NCBI RefSeq assembly: GCF_043290135.1 | Contig: NW_027464588.1 | Coordinates: forward strand, 7,105,501-7,169,500 | Direction of reading: 5' to 3' | Origin: Rhipicephalus microplus | Taxonomy: Eukaryota > Arthropoda > Arachnida > Ixodida > Ixodidae | Length of the DNA stretch: 64,000 bases | In this document: positions 10,885 through 22,815 of the stretch, one piece after another | Layout of the letters: each line of letters begins with the position of its first letter | Position numbering within the stretch: the stretch's first letter is position 1 | Translations under genes and position numbers: made by a program | Notes under the pieces: generated by a model | Database searches by the model: none | What the model was told of the DNA's origin: nothing | Seen by the model: only the letters and a program-made list of their open reading frames with translations

Positions 10885-11133
10885 TTGCGAACCACAAAAT
10901 ATCGGGCCAAATACGAAAGGGTTGACTCGGTAAGCAGTGCGTGTGGAGAGGAAGAGGAAAAGGCCGAACACTTGATAATGTTCTGTGAAGGGCTTCATCC
11001 TTTAGTTCAGGATGATGGCGCAGAGTTTTTCAAAGCACTGGGGTTTAGGGACAGGAAGGGCAAGATAGACTTTAAGCGGGTAGAAATAACTAGGAGTTTA
11101 TCCGATTGGTGGCTAAAGTCAAGGCACGAGTGA
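10885..11133 (+). pseudogene. CR1-like ORF2: C-terminal Cys/His domain
   Basis: The frame has a C-x2-C-like segment (SSACGEEEEKAEHLIMFC) typical of the zinc-like domain ending many LINE ORF2 proteins. It then reads SDWWLKSR before the stop. The matching segment in copy 2 is at about 45.9-46.1 kb on the minus strand. Confidence 0.65.
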
Positions 11134-11265
11134 AAGTTAAACACTTCGCTGCAAATTACGAATTCAGAACCTCACTATTTCAGGGAAAAACATTATTTTG
11201 TTTTTCGTTCTTTAAGTATTACGGCACGGTGGCAATTGCCACCGCCAGATCTAAAGGGTACAGCC

Positions 11266-11466
11266 ATGTCCATCCGTCCGTCCGTCCGTCCGTCCGTCCG
11301 TCCATCCATCCATCCATCCATCCATCCATCCATCCATCCATCCATCCATCCACCCATCCATCCATTCATCCATTCATCCATCCATCCATCTATCTGACGG
11401 ACGGACAGATGGATGTCCGTCCGCCCGTCCATCCGTCCGTCCGTCCGTCCATCCATCAATCCATCC
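11266..11466. repeat. (CCGT/CCAT)n microsatellite at the 3' end of the CR1-like LINE
   Basis: Tetranucleotide CCGT and CCAT units with a GACGGACGG break near 11395. It directly follows the LINE 3' end, as in retroelements that end in short tandem repeats. Confidence 0.9.
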
Positions 11467-11849
11467 AAACGTGTTCCTTTTCTCGAACAGCATGGGCTCG
11501 ATACTGTCTTCTAAGCTGTCTGCGTAGACGGTTTAAGTGCTCTCTAAGAATTTGAACACAGCAATTATTCTGGGTTTTTCGTTTTAGGGCTCCGGTTCTG
11601 GATGAGCACTTGGCCTGGGGTGGACGGCTTTATATGTGCGAGTTCAAACGCAGCAGCACTCAAAATTTTTGGTTTCGTTGTTGAGAGGCTTGCTTGTATT
11701 TGCTCGTCGGAGCGAGTGGACGCGCGTCGTGTCGGCTCCGGTTTCAATGAATGTTTTGCAGTGGAAGTCACCTAGAAGCCCACAAGACTTTGGTACCCGC
11801 GTATTCAGCTTGTCATCAGGAATCGCCCGGCACCAAGTTCCAGGTGGGG
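11467..11849. other. No gene recognised; flank of I-like LINE
   Basis: Moderately GC-rich sequence. It may include part of the I-like LINE 5'UTR, but I cannot fix where that element starts. Confidence 0.35.
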
Positions 11850-12035
11850 ACTTGAATTTCTACTCCTTTACCGACGCATTTTTGTCAACCACGCTTGCGA
11901 GAGAGATAGGCCTAACGCCTGCCAAGCCACCGGCAGCGCAGCTGTCAGAGACGCTGCTGCCTAGGCCGGCCTAGCTCTGCGGGCACCAAGAAACGCCGGT
12001 CGGTGCGTTTGACACGTCCGACTTTTTGAGAAGAA

Positions 12036-13819
12036 ATGGAGGTCACTGTGGAGGGAGAACCCATTTCTCGTGAAGAATTCGAAGAAAGTACCGGATGGAG
12101 CACCGTAGGATCAAAGAAGTCGACCCGCGGGCAATCACTAGAACCCGGCGCGGATTCTCAACGAGGGAATAACAGCAGGAAACGGCGTGAGCAATGCCTG
12201 AGTCAAATAACAAGATTAAGCCGGATGCCTTCACTGCCCCGAGGTGACTACCAGATCATCATCCGACCTAAAGGCGACCTTTGACTCACCGATCATGGAG
12301 CCGCCCGACTGGTGACTAGCATTTACCACGCCGCTGAAATTCTGAGAGACGCCCAAGATGAGGACACAGTATGCCCGAATTTCCAGCAAAATATCATCGT
12401 TGTGAGCACACCCATCGAGGCGCATGCTGATAGATACCAGAAACTTTCTCGCATTGTGGTCGGCAACAAGACGTACGATACCAGCGCATATGAAGCAGCA
12501 CCAGACGGTACGTCAAAAGGCGTGATACGTGATATCCCGTTGGAAGATACTGCCCGAGATATTACAGCTAATGTGATTACAACAAAGAACCCTACAGCCA
12601 TAGCTGCAAAACGCCTCAGCAACACAACGACGGTGATCGTACTGTTCGCTGGTCTTCGCGTGCCAACATACGCTCGATACGGTGGGGCAATGTTGAAGTG
12701 CTCCCTTTAGCGCAAACAGATAGAGACGTGTTGCCAATGCGGTCGCCTGGGGCACCACGCAGATGTATGCCCAAACCCGACCGACCACGTGTGCCGTGGC
12801 TGTGGTACGACCAACCCCCCGCAAGATCACCAATGCCAGCCCACTTGTCAACTATGCGGCGGCGACCACCAGACGGCCGAGAAGGCGTGCAGGGCACGTT
12901 ACAAGACGCCGTACCTGGTGAAACGCCGGCGATGGGAGCGACAACAACAACAATATGAAGACTACCCGACGAAGCCAACGCCTGTCGACAACATCCTAGT
13001 GCAGCGGGACACTACCCCTACCCGGAAGCCCGGAAAGAAAGCCTGGTTGAGATCTCGGTCGCGGTCTCGGTCGTGGTCTCGCCCCCCGCCCCGCTCCCGG
13101 CCCCGCTCCCGGCCCCAATCCCGGCCCCGCTCCCGACGCCGCTTCCGGTCGCAGTCAACATCTCGGAGCCGTACACCTGGACCTGGCGCAACCTTCAAGG
13201 TGGGCTGGGTAGACGTAGTCAAGGGGGCGCGCTCGGGGTCTGAGGAGGCCGCTTCTGAAGGCAAACTTGATAAATTAGAGGCTGAAATAGCACAGGTAAA
13301 GCAGATGTTACCACAATGTAACCAGAAAATGACAGCTTTAGGAGAGGAAAACAGGACCCTCAAGGAGGAGTTACACCACTATAAAAAACAAAACATGCTC
13401 CACCAGTAGCACCACCGCTCTCAGCTGTTACACCCAGTGAAAAAATGGAGGAAGGTGCAACACCGCCACCTCCCAAGCGCAGAGCCGAAACCCAGGCCAA
13501 TGAATACAAACCCGCACGCGTGACGCCCGAGAATAAAGTCCTGAAGGAAGTTCAGCAATCAGTCAAAGAAATAAATTAGTGGATGAGCAACGCATGCCGA
13601 CTGATCTCAGCCCTTACTGACCGCGTAGAGACTATAGCTAAAATTACCCAGCAACAAAACGAACACCTACAGCAGCGACTCATCGCTGTGGAGGCTAGAA
13701 TCACCCCTCTGCCACTTAGCGGACTGGACCCCACAGCGAATGTAAAGCAACCTTCCTCGTCGGCATTCAGTGTGATACAGCCGGCGACATTCCTACCCCC
13801 TGCATCTCATTATAGCTAG
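12036..13819 (+). pseudogene. I-like LINE ORF1: Gag-like nucleic-acid-binding protein
   Basis: ATG at 12036 (MEVTVEGEPISREEFEE). The frame breaks near 12280. A second frame follows (YHAAEILRDAQDED to TSKGVIRDIPLEDTARDI), a region typical of ORF1 upstream of zinc knuckles. A third frame from about 12715 has CCxC...H...C knuckles (CCQCGRLGHHADVC, CRGCG, CQLCGGDH), an Arg/Ser-rich tract (about residues 100-150 of that frame) and a coiled-coil (KLDKLEAEIAQVKQMLPQ) to a stop at 13407-13409. A last coiled-coil piece is at 13583-13819. It coats the LINE RNA when intact. At least two frameshifts and a stop make it non-functional. Confidence 0.85.
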
Positions 13820-14114
13820 AAATCACGCCTACACAATTTGGCAATGGAGTTGTAGAAGCTACGCGAATAAGCAAGCAAATCTTCACCAATACCTAAAGGG
13901 GAAAGTTAAGCCCGATATCATTTTATTGCAGGAGACACATTCTCTCACTAAATTGGCAGGCTACCGCTCGATCGGACTTTCCAACGGGGAGACGACTGTC
14001 CTTACCACCCTAGTTAGACGAAACCTTACGTTCACGCAACACGACACGGAAATTACCAATATAGACAATATATTTATTGAACTCGTTCCGCAACGCAACC
14101 CACAGGAAAGTCTT
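13812..14114 (+). pseudogene. I-like LINE ORF2: N-terminal half of AP endonuclease
   Basis: Reads IARNHAYTIWQWSCRSYANK (IWQWNCR is usual at ORF2 starts of this clade), then IILLQETHS with the catalytic Glu, and stops matching at PQRNPQESL, where another element is inserted. The same frame resumes after the insertion. Confidence 0.82.
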
Positions 14115-14611
14115 TTAGGGGCGAAGCTCCTTAGGGCGTGGGCTGTGCGTCCCCTGTATCCTGTATGTAGCCACCTCTAGTTTAGTTCTTGCAGTGCTCA
14201 CTAGATGGCGGTACCGTCCCCTGTATGTAGCCACCTATAGTTTAGTTTTTGCAGTGTTCACTAGATGGCGGTACCGTCTCCTGTATGTAGCCACCTCTCG
14301 TTTAGTTCTTGTAGTGTTTACTAGATGGTGGTACTTGTAGCTGATGATGAAAAGATGCAAGATGTTATAAACTAGAAAGCGGTACTTGTAGTTGATGAAA
14401 GACGCGAGATCTTATAAAATACGAATGATGTCACATATGGCGCGTTTCATTGGTTGAAGGCAATCGTTCGATTTAGTGCGGCGACGAACGCTAGGGGGAG
14501 CGATGTAATAAAATCGAGTGGGCAAAATGTACAGAGGATTCATGGTTTACCAGGTTTACCTCCGGAGCTTCGCCCACTCATCATCATTCACTTCGTGGAT
14601 ATGGCGGAATT
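14115..14611 (+). mobile_element. Short non-autonomous element inserted in the LINE endonuclease
   Basis: It interrupts ORF2 between QESL and FILNIYSN. It begins ttttaggggcgaagctcctt and, near its other end, carries the inverted match ggagcttcgcccactcatc followed by atcattcacttcgtggatatgg. The same ends occur in four partial or complete copies at 43.7-45.3 kb. It contains three 60-bp repeats and no coding capacity. Exact ends and any target duplication are uncertain because both flanks are T-rich. Confidence 0.7.
14161..14340. repeat. Three tandem 60-bp repeats inside the short element
   Basis: ctgtatgtagccacct begins each unit at exactly 14161, 14221 and 14281. Units share ctagatgg(c/t)ggtac. 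The first two are nearly identical, and the third diverges at its end. Confidence 0.93.
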
Positions 14612-15206
14612 TTTTATACTAAACATATACAGCAACCTTAAACAAAAGAAGCACAGATTTCTCACACTCTTTAAACGCGCCCTCAACATCGCTGGCCAAA
14701 ATCCCATCTTAATAGCGGGGGACTTCAACGCACCACACGCTGCCTGGGGATACTCTTATGTGTTTCCTAAAGGTAGGGCCCTCTGGTTTGACTCGCAGCA
14801 AGAGGGATTAACTCTCATCACCAACCATAGCACACCCACACGTGCGGGCAATAGCTCCAGTAAAGACAAAACGCCTGATCGGACGTTCACGAGAAACACA
14901 TCAGCAGCCACCTGGAAAAATACCCTAGAGGACCTGGGTAGCGACCACTACATCATCGAGGTACATGTTCAAGGTGGCCCACGTAAATCCGCGGGAAAAG
15001 AGCTAAAGTTGGTAGACTGGACCCAGTTCCGCAAATCACGTGAGAACCAGGTCCAACCCATCTGCGACATAGAGGACTGGATACACACGCTTAAACAGGA
15101 TATTAATAATGCCACCCGAATCGTACCTCCCGAGGCACACCTCGAACAGATCGATAGCCGGCTCCTCCACATGTGGGAGGCAAAGCAATCGCTCCAAAAG
15201 AGGTAG
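14612..15206 (+). pseudogene. I-like LINE ORF2: C-terminal half of AP endonuclease
   Basis: Continues ORF2 in the original frame: ILIAGDFNAPHAAWGY (GDFN motif), DRTFTRN and LGSDHYII (SDH motif) are standard for LINE endonucleases. An in-frame TAG at 15204-15206 precedes the same-frame continuation. Confidence 0.85.
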
Positions 15207-16525
15207 AAGACACAGAAACACAACAGAAACCTCAGGAAACGCATAGCACTCCTTAACACAGAGATAGAGATGTATGCAACACAGCTAAGCCGGCAACACT
15301 GGGATCAAACTTGCGATGCGATGGACAGGCAGCTAAGTCTTAGTAAAACTTCGCATTTTCTACGGTTCCTGCTCGACCCAGAAGACAGCAAAACCGCCCA
15401 ACGACAAACCATCAACAAACTAATACATGCTTACAAGGGCACCGACGAGGAGTTTCTTAGGGAGGTAGAGCTCAAATATATCTCTCAGGCTCCTACTCAG
15501 CAGCATCCAGATTATACGGGCCAGATCAACACTACTCTAGACGAAGAATTCACCGAAGCGGATATCCGTGCCGCCCTACAAAAACTTAACACCAAATCTG
15601 CACCAGGTCCGGATAACATCACGAATAAGATGATACGCAATTTGGACTATGAGTCGATCACGCATATCACAGACTATATTAATAATGCTGGAACACCAGA
15701 ATCTTGCCCCCGCAATGGAAAACGGCCAAGGTGATTCTGATTCCGAAACCAGGCAAACCACTGAATACTGACAATCTTAGGCCCATCTCCTTAATATCTT
15801 GCCTAGGCAAATTGATGGAACACGCTTTCCTGGCTAGACTGACAAATTACCTCGAAGACAGTGATTTTTTCCCGCACACCATGATTGGCTTCCGCAGGCA
15901 TCTTTCAACGCAGGATGCCATGTTGCAGCTTAAGCATCACATCATAGACAGTACGGGACGCTCCACTAAGGGCGTACTTGGTCTTGATCTGAAGAAGGCT
16001 TTTGACTCTGTCACGCATAGCACCATACTAAATCAGGTCAATACCCTAAACTTGGGGCTTCGCACGTACAACTATATTAGGGCATTTCTTACGGGCAGAA
16101 CGGCCACGATCACTGTGGGAGCACTCAGGTCGTCCGAAATAACCATAGGAAGTGCGGGCACCCCGCAGGGTTCCGTGATATCTCCATTGTTGTTTAACCT
16201 CACCCTCATTGGTCTTCCTTCAAAACTTGAAACCATCCAAGGACTTCATCACACTATTTACGCCGACGACATCACCCTCTGGGTGTGCGACGGCAGTGAC
16301 GGTTCCATTGAACAGAGACTACAGGAGGGGATTGACACAGTCGAACGGTATTTACAAGGAACTGGACTATCCTGCTCGGCGGAGAAATCTGAGCTACTGC
16401 TATATCGCCCTACACTTAGAGGTCGGCTACCCAAACAACATCCCCAAGCGCAGGCACACGCTGATATAAACTCACTACAAGCGATGGTCACGCCATACGA
16501 ACCGTGCACAAAATCAGAGTGCTAG
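15207..16525 (+). pseudogene. I-like LINE ORF2: linker and reverse transcriptase
   Basis: Frame 1 (to 15734) holds the linker and KSAPGPDNITNKMIRNL. A frameshift near 15700 leads to PPQWKTAKVILIPKPGKP, LRPISLISCLGK, GLDLKKAFDSV (catalytic Asp), GTPQGSVISPLLFNL and the catalytic IYADDITLW (YADD intact). It closes with LSCSAEKSELLLY and a frame break near 16515. The core motifs are well kept even though the gene is not readable in one frame. Confidence 0.9.
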
Positions 16526-17916
16526 GTTTGATCATAGAAAGTAAGGGTACCAACGGAGAGACAGTTCGCAACATTGAAGCCAGAGTGTCTAATACGATGC
16601 GCCTCATTAGGCGCATTACCAATAAACACAAAGGCATGAAAAAGGCCAGCATCATCCCTTTGATCCAAGCGTTTGTTCTAACTCACATCACCTATACGGC
16701 GGCGTACCACCGATGGTTCACCGCGGAAAAGTCAAAACTCAACAGCCTAATTAGGAAAATTTTCAAACTAGTGCTAGGTTTGCCTCAAAACACTAGCACC
16801 GAACTACTCCTTCAACTTGTTTTACACAATACCCTTGAGGAACTAATTGAGGCGCAACAAATCTCCCAATTTAAGCGTTTAGCCAAGACTAAGCCAGGCC
16901 GCCAGATTCTATGTAATCTCGGTATTACTTACCACACTCAACACGGAGACAAACACGACATACCACGCACTATCCGTGCTAAGCTAACCGTACCACCCAT
17001 ACCAAGAAACATGCACCCTGAACACAACAATTGCAGACGTGTCAGTAGAGCCAGGACCATGTCAAAGATGTTTGGGCGCAACCATGAGGCAGTCTTTGTC
17101 GACGCTGCACTCTACCAGGAACGTCACCACTTCGTGGCTGCTGTCGTAGACCACACACAACAATGTAAAAGCAGCGCGTCAATCATCACACGGAACGTAG
17201 AAACGGCAGAGGAAGTGGCTATCGCGATGGCCATAGCCCACACTAACGCCTCATGCGTAATCAGCGACACGCAGACAGCCGTTCGAAACTACGCCAGCGG
17301 CAGAATCTCCCCCGAGGCATTGCGGATTCTTATTACAGGCAAAATTCACGAGGCGGACAAATACGTACACATCTTGTGGTTCCCTGCCCACACACCACTG
17401 GGTAACGCGGAGGCCAATCCGAATGAAGTGGCGCACAACGTGGCTCGAGGTCTTACGTTCCGAGTCACGTCAAACGAAGCGGCCACCCAAACGGACCTTT
17501 CTGCGCCGGTGTGGGAATGGGACGATCGGCTCACTAAAGTTAATGACATAATTCAACACTATCGACTACAAAGGCGGGAGTACCCTCCGCCTCACTCCAA
17601 GCTAAATCGGGCCCAGTCCGTTCAGTGGCGACAGCTACAAACACACACATACACGAACCCGGTCTTCATGCACCACATATATCCTTACGTCTATAGTTCT
17701 AATCTATGCCAGTACTGTACCACCAGAGCCACTCTCGACCATATCCTATGGGAATGTCCAGCATTAGTCAGAAATTCTGGGGTCGCGGCCTCCAATGAAG
17801 ACCTTCGGGCGCGTTGGCGGACTGCGCTGCTCAGTTCCGGCCTGGACAAACAACTTTGGGCGATCCAGCAGGCCAAGGAAGCTGCCGGGAGACACGGTCT
17901 CTCCGTTGCCCCCTAG
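16504..17916 (+). pseudogene. I-like LINE ORF2: thumb, RNase H and C-terminal domain
   Basis: The frame begins with KIRVLGLIIES (the VLG block after RT) and a helical thumb. RNase H then shows FVDAALY (Asp), ETAEEVAIAMA (Glu), VISDTQTAVRNY (Asp) and WFPAHTPLGNAEANPNEVAH (the His-containing block; G-N-E-A is normally seen here, so it is slightly altered). It ends with CQYCTTRATLDHILWEC, the C-x2-C...H...C motif, and a stop at 17914-17916 just before the 3' tail. This 470-codon part is uninterrupted. Confidence 0.9.
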
Positions 17917-17972
17917 GTGGGAGCCCATCCCAGCAATCTGCCGGAAATTAATAAAGTCTATCTCTCTCTCTC

Positions 17973-19927
17973 GTTGTTGAGACAGCCGTTGAAACATTTA
18001 AAATTTCCTTCCCTTTCATGATCAACTTCTGCCATGCTCGAAAATTATGTACGCTACCTCAGCATTGCAGTTAAGATCCCTGCTTTCCCTTTCGCTCATG
18101 TTCGTCCATGTTTGCATGTATATTTCTACGACACATTTTACGAGGAATTGTGTCGTGCCTACGTGTAACGATATTCACAAGGCACAGGTAGCGAGATATG
18201 TACATTAAGAACGTAACTGCAAAGGCTGAAATCACTGGGGTCATCTGATAAAGCAACGTTCGTACCACTGATCGTAAGATACAATTATCGCATGTTGATG
18301 TTTTTTGGCGTCATTTGTAAGCCCAAATTTAACGTGTTTAGGCGTTTTTGAATGCACGGCGCAGTGCTTGTATCGAATTCAATGTTATTTGAAGCTGGAT
18401 TGCCCTTAAATTGCGAGGTGCTGCACGCCGAAATAACTGAAACATCTTTTGCAATGTACCCGCAGTTCATTTGAGGAGCTTGCAAATTTTCTGAAGCGAG
18501 GTTCGATTGACGAAAAAAGCTTCCCAGGTTCTCAACTTTCAGAAAACCGTGCATGAACATCGACAAAAGATGGCTTAAGCACTTTCGGTTGTGGACAGCT
18601 CTCTTCACAGAACCTATTTAGAATCAGCGCAGCGCTGAGGGCGCTGGTGGCGGTGTTTTCCGCAGCGCCACCTGGGCAGAGCCTGACGTCTATGGCCGCT
18701 GTAGAGCGAGCTCGGACCAACCATAGAGTGATCGTAGAGCTCTACTGTTAAGCCATAGAGTTATCTCGGGCGGCCCGAGAAGGTGGCTCATCCTGTATAG
18801 AACCACAGATCCAGTCTTTTTCATCGACACAGGCGCGTCACAATATCTGTCTTGAATTGAGCGGAGCTGAACTCAGTTGTTGTTTAGTGAATTATTATTT
18901 AAACGCAAGGCCAGTTTTCACTGGTGTCCATTTCGAATAATACAAACAATGAGCAAGTTTATCGAATTAGCAAAATATAAAATACATATGCGACAAATTC
19001 ATGACCCAGTGGCCTACTCAACGGCATTAGAAAAGTGATCTTTGCCTAAGCAAGCAGGTGGACACTTTTAGCTTCCAACCAAACCTAGATGCGCTATGTA
19101 TTCAAAGCTGCCGCAGAGAACGCTTATTTACGCTATGTTAGTGTTAAAAAGAGCGTTTCATTTAGAAGCGAGTGAGTTGTACTGAAGCGGTCAGGATACT
19201 TCGACAATAAGGTGCTATGCGCTTGACGTACGAGAAGACATTGACAACACATTCAATAATTCCTGCCTCAATAGCACAGTCATCTGCCCTAAAGATGATC
19301 GACGATCATTTAGACATTGTGTAAATGAGTGATTATTTTCCAACAGGTGCTGGTAAAGTAATCCATCTCATAAATCACTTAGTGTCAGAAAACGCAATAC
19401 AATAATGCCAATATATTATTTCGTTGTCTTGGTGACAGTTATTATCGTATCAAAAATATAATCGTCTAGAAGAGAATAATTCTGAATGGCGAGAAAAATT
19501 AACCTCAGTATTATAAATATTTTTTTCCACTGCATACATTTTGAAGTGGTGCCTACTAGCTTTACTTTAATGTTTGAACGCATTGAAGAGCGTTTAGTAA
19601 GAACAATGTTTTTTTTCTGATCGTCTTGCTCAAAAGAATGGTTTCCTACGTGCAATGATGCACTTTCTTTCACTGATGACCGAAACGAAATAAAACCTTA
19701 AAAGATTCCGCTTTCTGCGTTCGCTCACGGGCAGCAATCAAGAGAAAGCATTTTTTTCATAATCAAGTCATTATGATCGCAAAAAAACGTACAGCAGGTA
19801 TCCCTACATCTAGGAAAGTGCATTTAAGATCCCAACAGACAAAATGATCTATGCACTCAGTCGTCTTTATGTAATACTAAATTCGATTGATTTCTTTGCG
19901 TACGGCAATACGGCAAGCATCATTGGC
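17973..19927. other. Intergenic; no gene recognised
   Basis: Low-complexity AT-rich sequence with a GC-richer patch at about 18630-18790. I find no exon pair, no SINE and no retroelement motif. Confidence 0.45.
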
Positions 19928-19928
19928 T

Positions 19929-19973
<45 letters not shown>

Positions 19974-19994
19974 TTATCTGTCTATCTATCTATC

Positions 19995-20038
<44 letters not shown>
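19928..20038. repeat. (TATC)n microsatellite
   Basis: TATC units with two TATT/TGTC interruptions. Short ORFs across it are artefacts. Confidence 0.95.
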
Positions 20039-20755
20039 CGCCTACATTTGGGTACTGCGGTGAGCACCCCATTACCTTGGGTTAAGCCCAAAGTTGCATG
20101 CGAGGGTAGGAGGGTTTCACAAATACGACTCGCTGGTCATGAACAATATTAGGCTACTATGCTATCGCGAAGTTGTCAAACACTTCTCGCAAGACAATAA
20201 CACACACCCGCGGGCGAGTACGTGCTACATGTGATTGACGCTTCATATCTACCTAGGAGTCGCGAGAACACACATGGGTAGTTTTAACGGGTGAGCTTCA
20301 AGGAAAAGCTTACATTGGCTTCGTTGGAGCGGCGAATGCAAAGAAATAACGTCAGGCTCCCAGCAGTTATAGACCCTCAGTATTTTGCTTGGCAAAATGT
20401 ATTCTGCTACAGAGCCACGCCAGGCCTCGGAAATGCTTTCGAGATAGATCGTAATCTTCGAGAAGCGTGAATTGGGGATGCAGGGATGTCTACCTATATC
20501 TCTTGCCAATACATATGTACTCCAACGATACAGCCTTCACAGGGCGTTAAGATCAGCTGTAGTTAAACGCAATGCACCGAAAGTGATTAAGAGTTTGAAT
20601 GAACCAAAATGTGGCATGAACAGACAATATGTTTACTTCGAGAGCGTTAAGAAAATTCAGTGCACCTTCACGAAGTGAATGGCAACTTATGGGTGAAGGA
20701 ATAGGTCCCGAAATTCATGATGTCTATGTTGAGGACCCCGACTAGTAAAAAGAAC

Positions 20756-20875
20756 GAACAGATAGATGGACCGATGGACAGGCAGACTTAAGCACGGGTG
20801 CACGGACGGTAGGACACTCGAATGAAGAGACCAACAGATGGGCCGACGGACAGATGGATGGACGGACGAAGAGAG
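20756..20875. repeat. Degenerate GACA/GATG-rich tetranucleotide tract
   Basis: Imperfect repeats such as agatagatgg, gacggacag and atggatggacgg mixed with unique sequence. Confidence 0.6.
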
Positions 20876-20950
20876 TGGGTGGTCATCTGTTGCGCTGTTA
20901 TATAGATAATTGCACACAAAGTCGGTTGTTTACACATATGTTCTCATTTT

Positions 20951-21006
20951 GCGCGCGCGCGCGTGTGTGTGTGTGTGTATGTGTGTGTGTGTGGGGGGGG
21001 GGGGGG
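20951..21006. repeat. (GC)n-(GT)n tract ending in 14 G
   Basis: Alternating GC then GT dinucleotides (20951-20992) run into an unbroken G14 at 20993-21006. It is a potential Z-DNA/G-tract site. Confidence 0.92.
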
Positions 21007-22564
21007 TCCTGAGGAGCTTCTCCCCTAGAAGATGGAACCAGCAGCAAGGGCGGAACGTGTGCACAGAATGACTATCATTGTCTCAGTGGGGACCCAGCCC
21101 CACATTCTGCGTTGTAACCAAGTATTCTACAACAAAGCGATGCTACGTCTCGGAACTCGCTTTCAGGTAGACCGTATCAGCTTTCCGTTTGTCATCATTT
21201 TTGTTCTGGTTCACCTCTTGCCCGTGGCGCCTACCCACGGTGGGGAATTGGCCAAGAATCGAGTGTTTTTATAAAATATTATGTAGTTTAAGAATAATCT
21301 AGTATATATAATAGAAAGATTTCTGATGACCTGAAAAATTGTGGTGCTTAGTCAAGTGCATATAATTATTCAAGCAAAAAAGGTTCTCTTGAATCAGAGC
21401 AATACTCTGATTTTGATACGTTTATAATCTTGTAGACATGTTAGGATAATACTCTAGAATTATTATTCGACTAGTTTTATCATTATTTTCCCGGACAGCC
21501 GCGCATGCTGCCGCACGGCACAACTCGAAAACGGAAGCTTCAAAAGAGAAAATGACATGCAGAAAAAAATCCATACCAATACCACATAAAAGTATTTCTA
21601 AAAGGGGTTTTCCTGTTGTGTTTAACCACCTGCAGGTCAAAAAAATGATCTATTGTTTCTGGTTAACCACAGAACGTGCACAGTGACGAAGCTGCCTGAG
21701 CGGACCTGTGTTTGTAGAAACTTAGATTTGGTACCCCGCAACGCAGCCTTGTTACTTCTTGTTTAGCAGTTTGGCAAAAGGCACTTCGCCAGGGATGTAA
21801 AAAATGGCAATATTCAGTAAAGTTTGTCAGTGCTTTATCTCTGAAGACTTCCATAAGTGCACGTCTGCGGAATGGAGCAACTTTAATGACGATGTTTCAA
21901 AACATAACCAAACCTGGTTCACACAAAACATGAAAGACGTTTGCTACGTAGACAGAACTTCCCAAGATCTCCTGCCCACGACGAGAAATGGAGGTGCCAA
22001 TGACCACTTTTTCATAGCAGACATGAACAAGTCCACGCAACTGAACTATATGTCATACTTCAGTGTACATAGGCCTCTTATTGGCGCATTATTGGACGAT
22101 TAAAGGAACAACTGTAGTTCCGCTGATGGTGCTGACATTTCACAGTGATTTGGTCCAAATTAAGGAGGTGTCAACAGCCCACTGGACATGTATTCATGAC
22201 CTACTGGCACATGAACGACGCAGATGCGTGGCAGATGTACGCGCGTCGGCGATGTGTGCCACGTAACCAACATCGCGTGCTTAGAAAACACTTCAACCTA
22301 CCACAGTTCATGGTGGCGGTACATGTCGAGCGTGTATAGCTAACGCTCTTCCAAGAGAATCCTTCTCATAACGCTGATTTTCAAGGTATGTGGGACCTGC
22401 CAAACTTTCGAATGACGAACGAAGGGCAGGACCCTTGTCACCCTTGCGCTTTTTGAGTTCTTGCCCATGCCTATATCTTGCATTATGCACGAAAAAAAAT
22501 GCAAAACCAAATGAGGCAGCCAGTATTTTCTTTTTTAAATCTCGACTCACAGCTCTTCTGTTGT
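21007..22564. other. Intergenic; one unassigned ORF
   Basis: No recognised gene. The only notable frame is 21804-22103 (+, 99 codons, four Cys in the first half), which I cannot assign and which has no clear splice context. The remainder is unremarkable. Confidence 0.35.
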
Positions 22565-22579
22565 AGTTTCATATATTTG

Positions 22580-22815
22580 ATTGATATTTGGGGTTTAACG
22601 TCCCAAAACCACCATATGATTATGAGAGACGCCGTAGTGGAGGGCTCCGGAAATTTTGACCACCTGGGGTTCTTTAACGTGCACTCAAATCTCAGCACAC
22701 GGGCCTACAACATTTCCGCCTCCACCGGAAATGCAGCCGCCGCAGGTGCGATTCGAACCCGCGACCTGCGGGTCAGCAGCCGAGTACCTTAGCCACTAGA
22801 CCACCGCGGCGGGGC
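22580..22815 (-). mobile_element. Ruka-like tRNA-derived SINE, complete copy with target-site duplication
   Basis: On the minus strand it starts ccccgccgcggtggtctagt (A-box region), continues through the B-box-like gcgggttcgaatcgcacctg, and ends in the Ruka-like body (aaagaaccccaggtggtc, ggagccctccactac, tcataatcatatggtgg, gggacgttaaacccc). A perfect 15-bp direct repeat agtttcatatatttg flanks it at 22565-22579 and 22816-22830. Pol III-derived SINEs are mobilised by LINE enzymes. Confidence 0.92.

Larger units (their letters stand above)
8255..11265 (+). mobile_element. CR1-like non-LTR retrotransposon, 5'-truncated copy 1
   Basis: Pieces of endonuclease, a basic linker, reverse transcriptase and a Cys/His C-terminal domain occur in collinear order with several stops and frameshifts. 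The same family occurs on the minus strand at 45.84-50.29 kb; matching phrases include GYTDPTG, CERHDLII, SRSLGS and EAKLE. The 3' region holds a small hairpin (ggtggcaattgccacc) before agatctaaagggtacagcc and then a microsatellite, an end structure also seen in copy 2. The CR1 call comes from the ORF1 esterase seen in copy 2 and is moderate. Confidence 0.8.
11850..17972 (+). mobile_element. I-clade-like LINE with RNase H, nearly full length, decayed
   Basis: A 5'UTR-like stretch is followed by ORF1 (Gag-like with CCHC knuckles and an SR-rich tract) and ORF2 (AP endonuclease, RT, RNase H, C-terminal H-C domain). It ends with aattaataaagtc and a (TCTC)n tail at 17956-17972. RNase H downstream of RT places it in the I superfamily. 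There are at least five frame disruptions, and a 0.5-kb element is inserted in the endonuclease. The 5' boundary is approximate. Confidence 0.88.

Noticed and set aside
11106..11555. 149-codon frame rich in HPSI/RPSV
   Set aside because: Runs through the CCGT/CCAT microsatellite after the LINE 3' end.
12962..13363. Minus-strand frame rich in RERGRD
   Set aside because: Shadow of the Arg/Ser-rich tract of the I-like LINE ORF1.
14161..14340. Regular direct repeats that might suggest a CRISPR array
   Set aside because: The 60-bp units are contiguous with no variable spacers, only three in number, and in a eukaryotic transposon.
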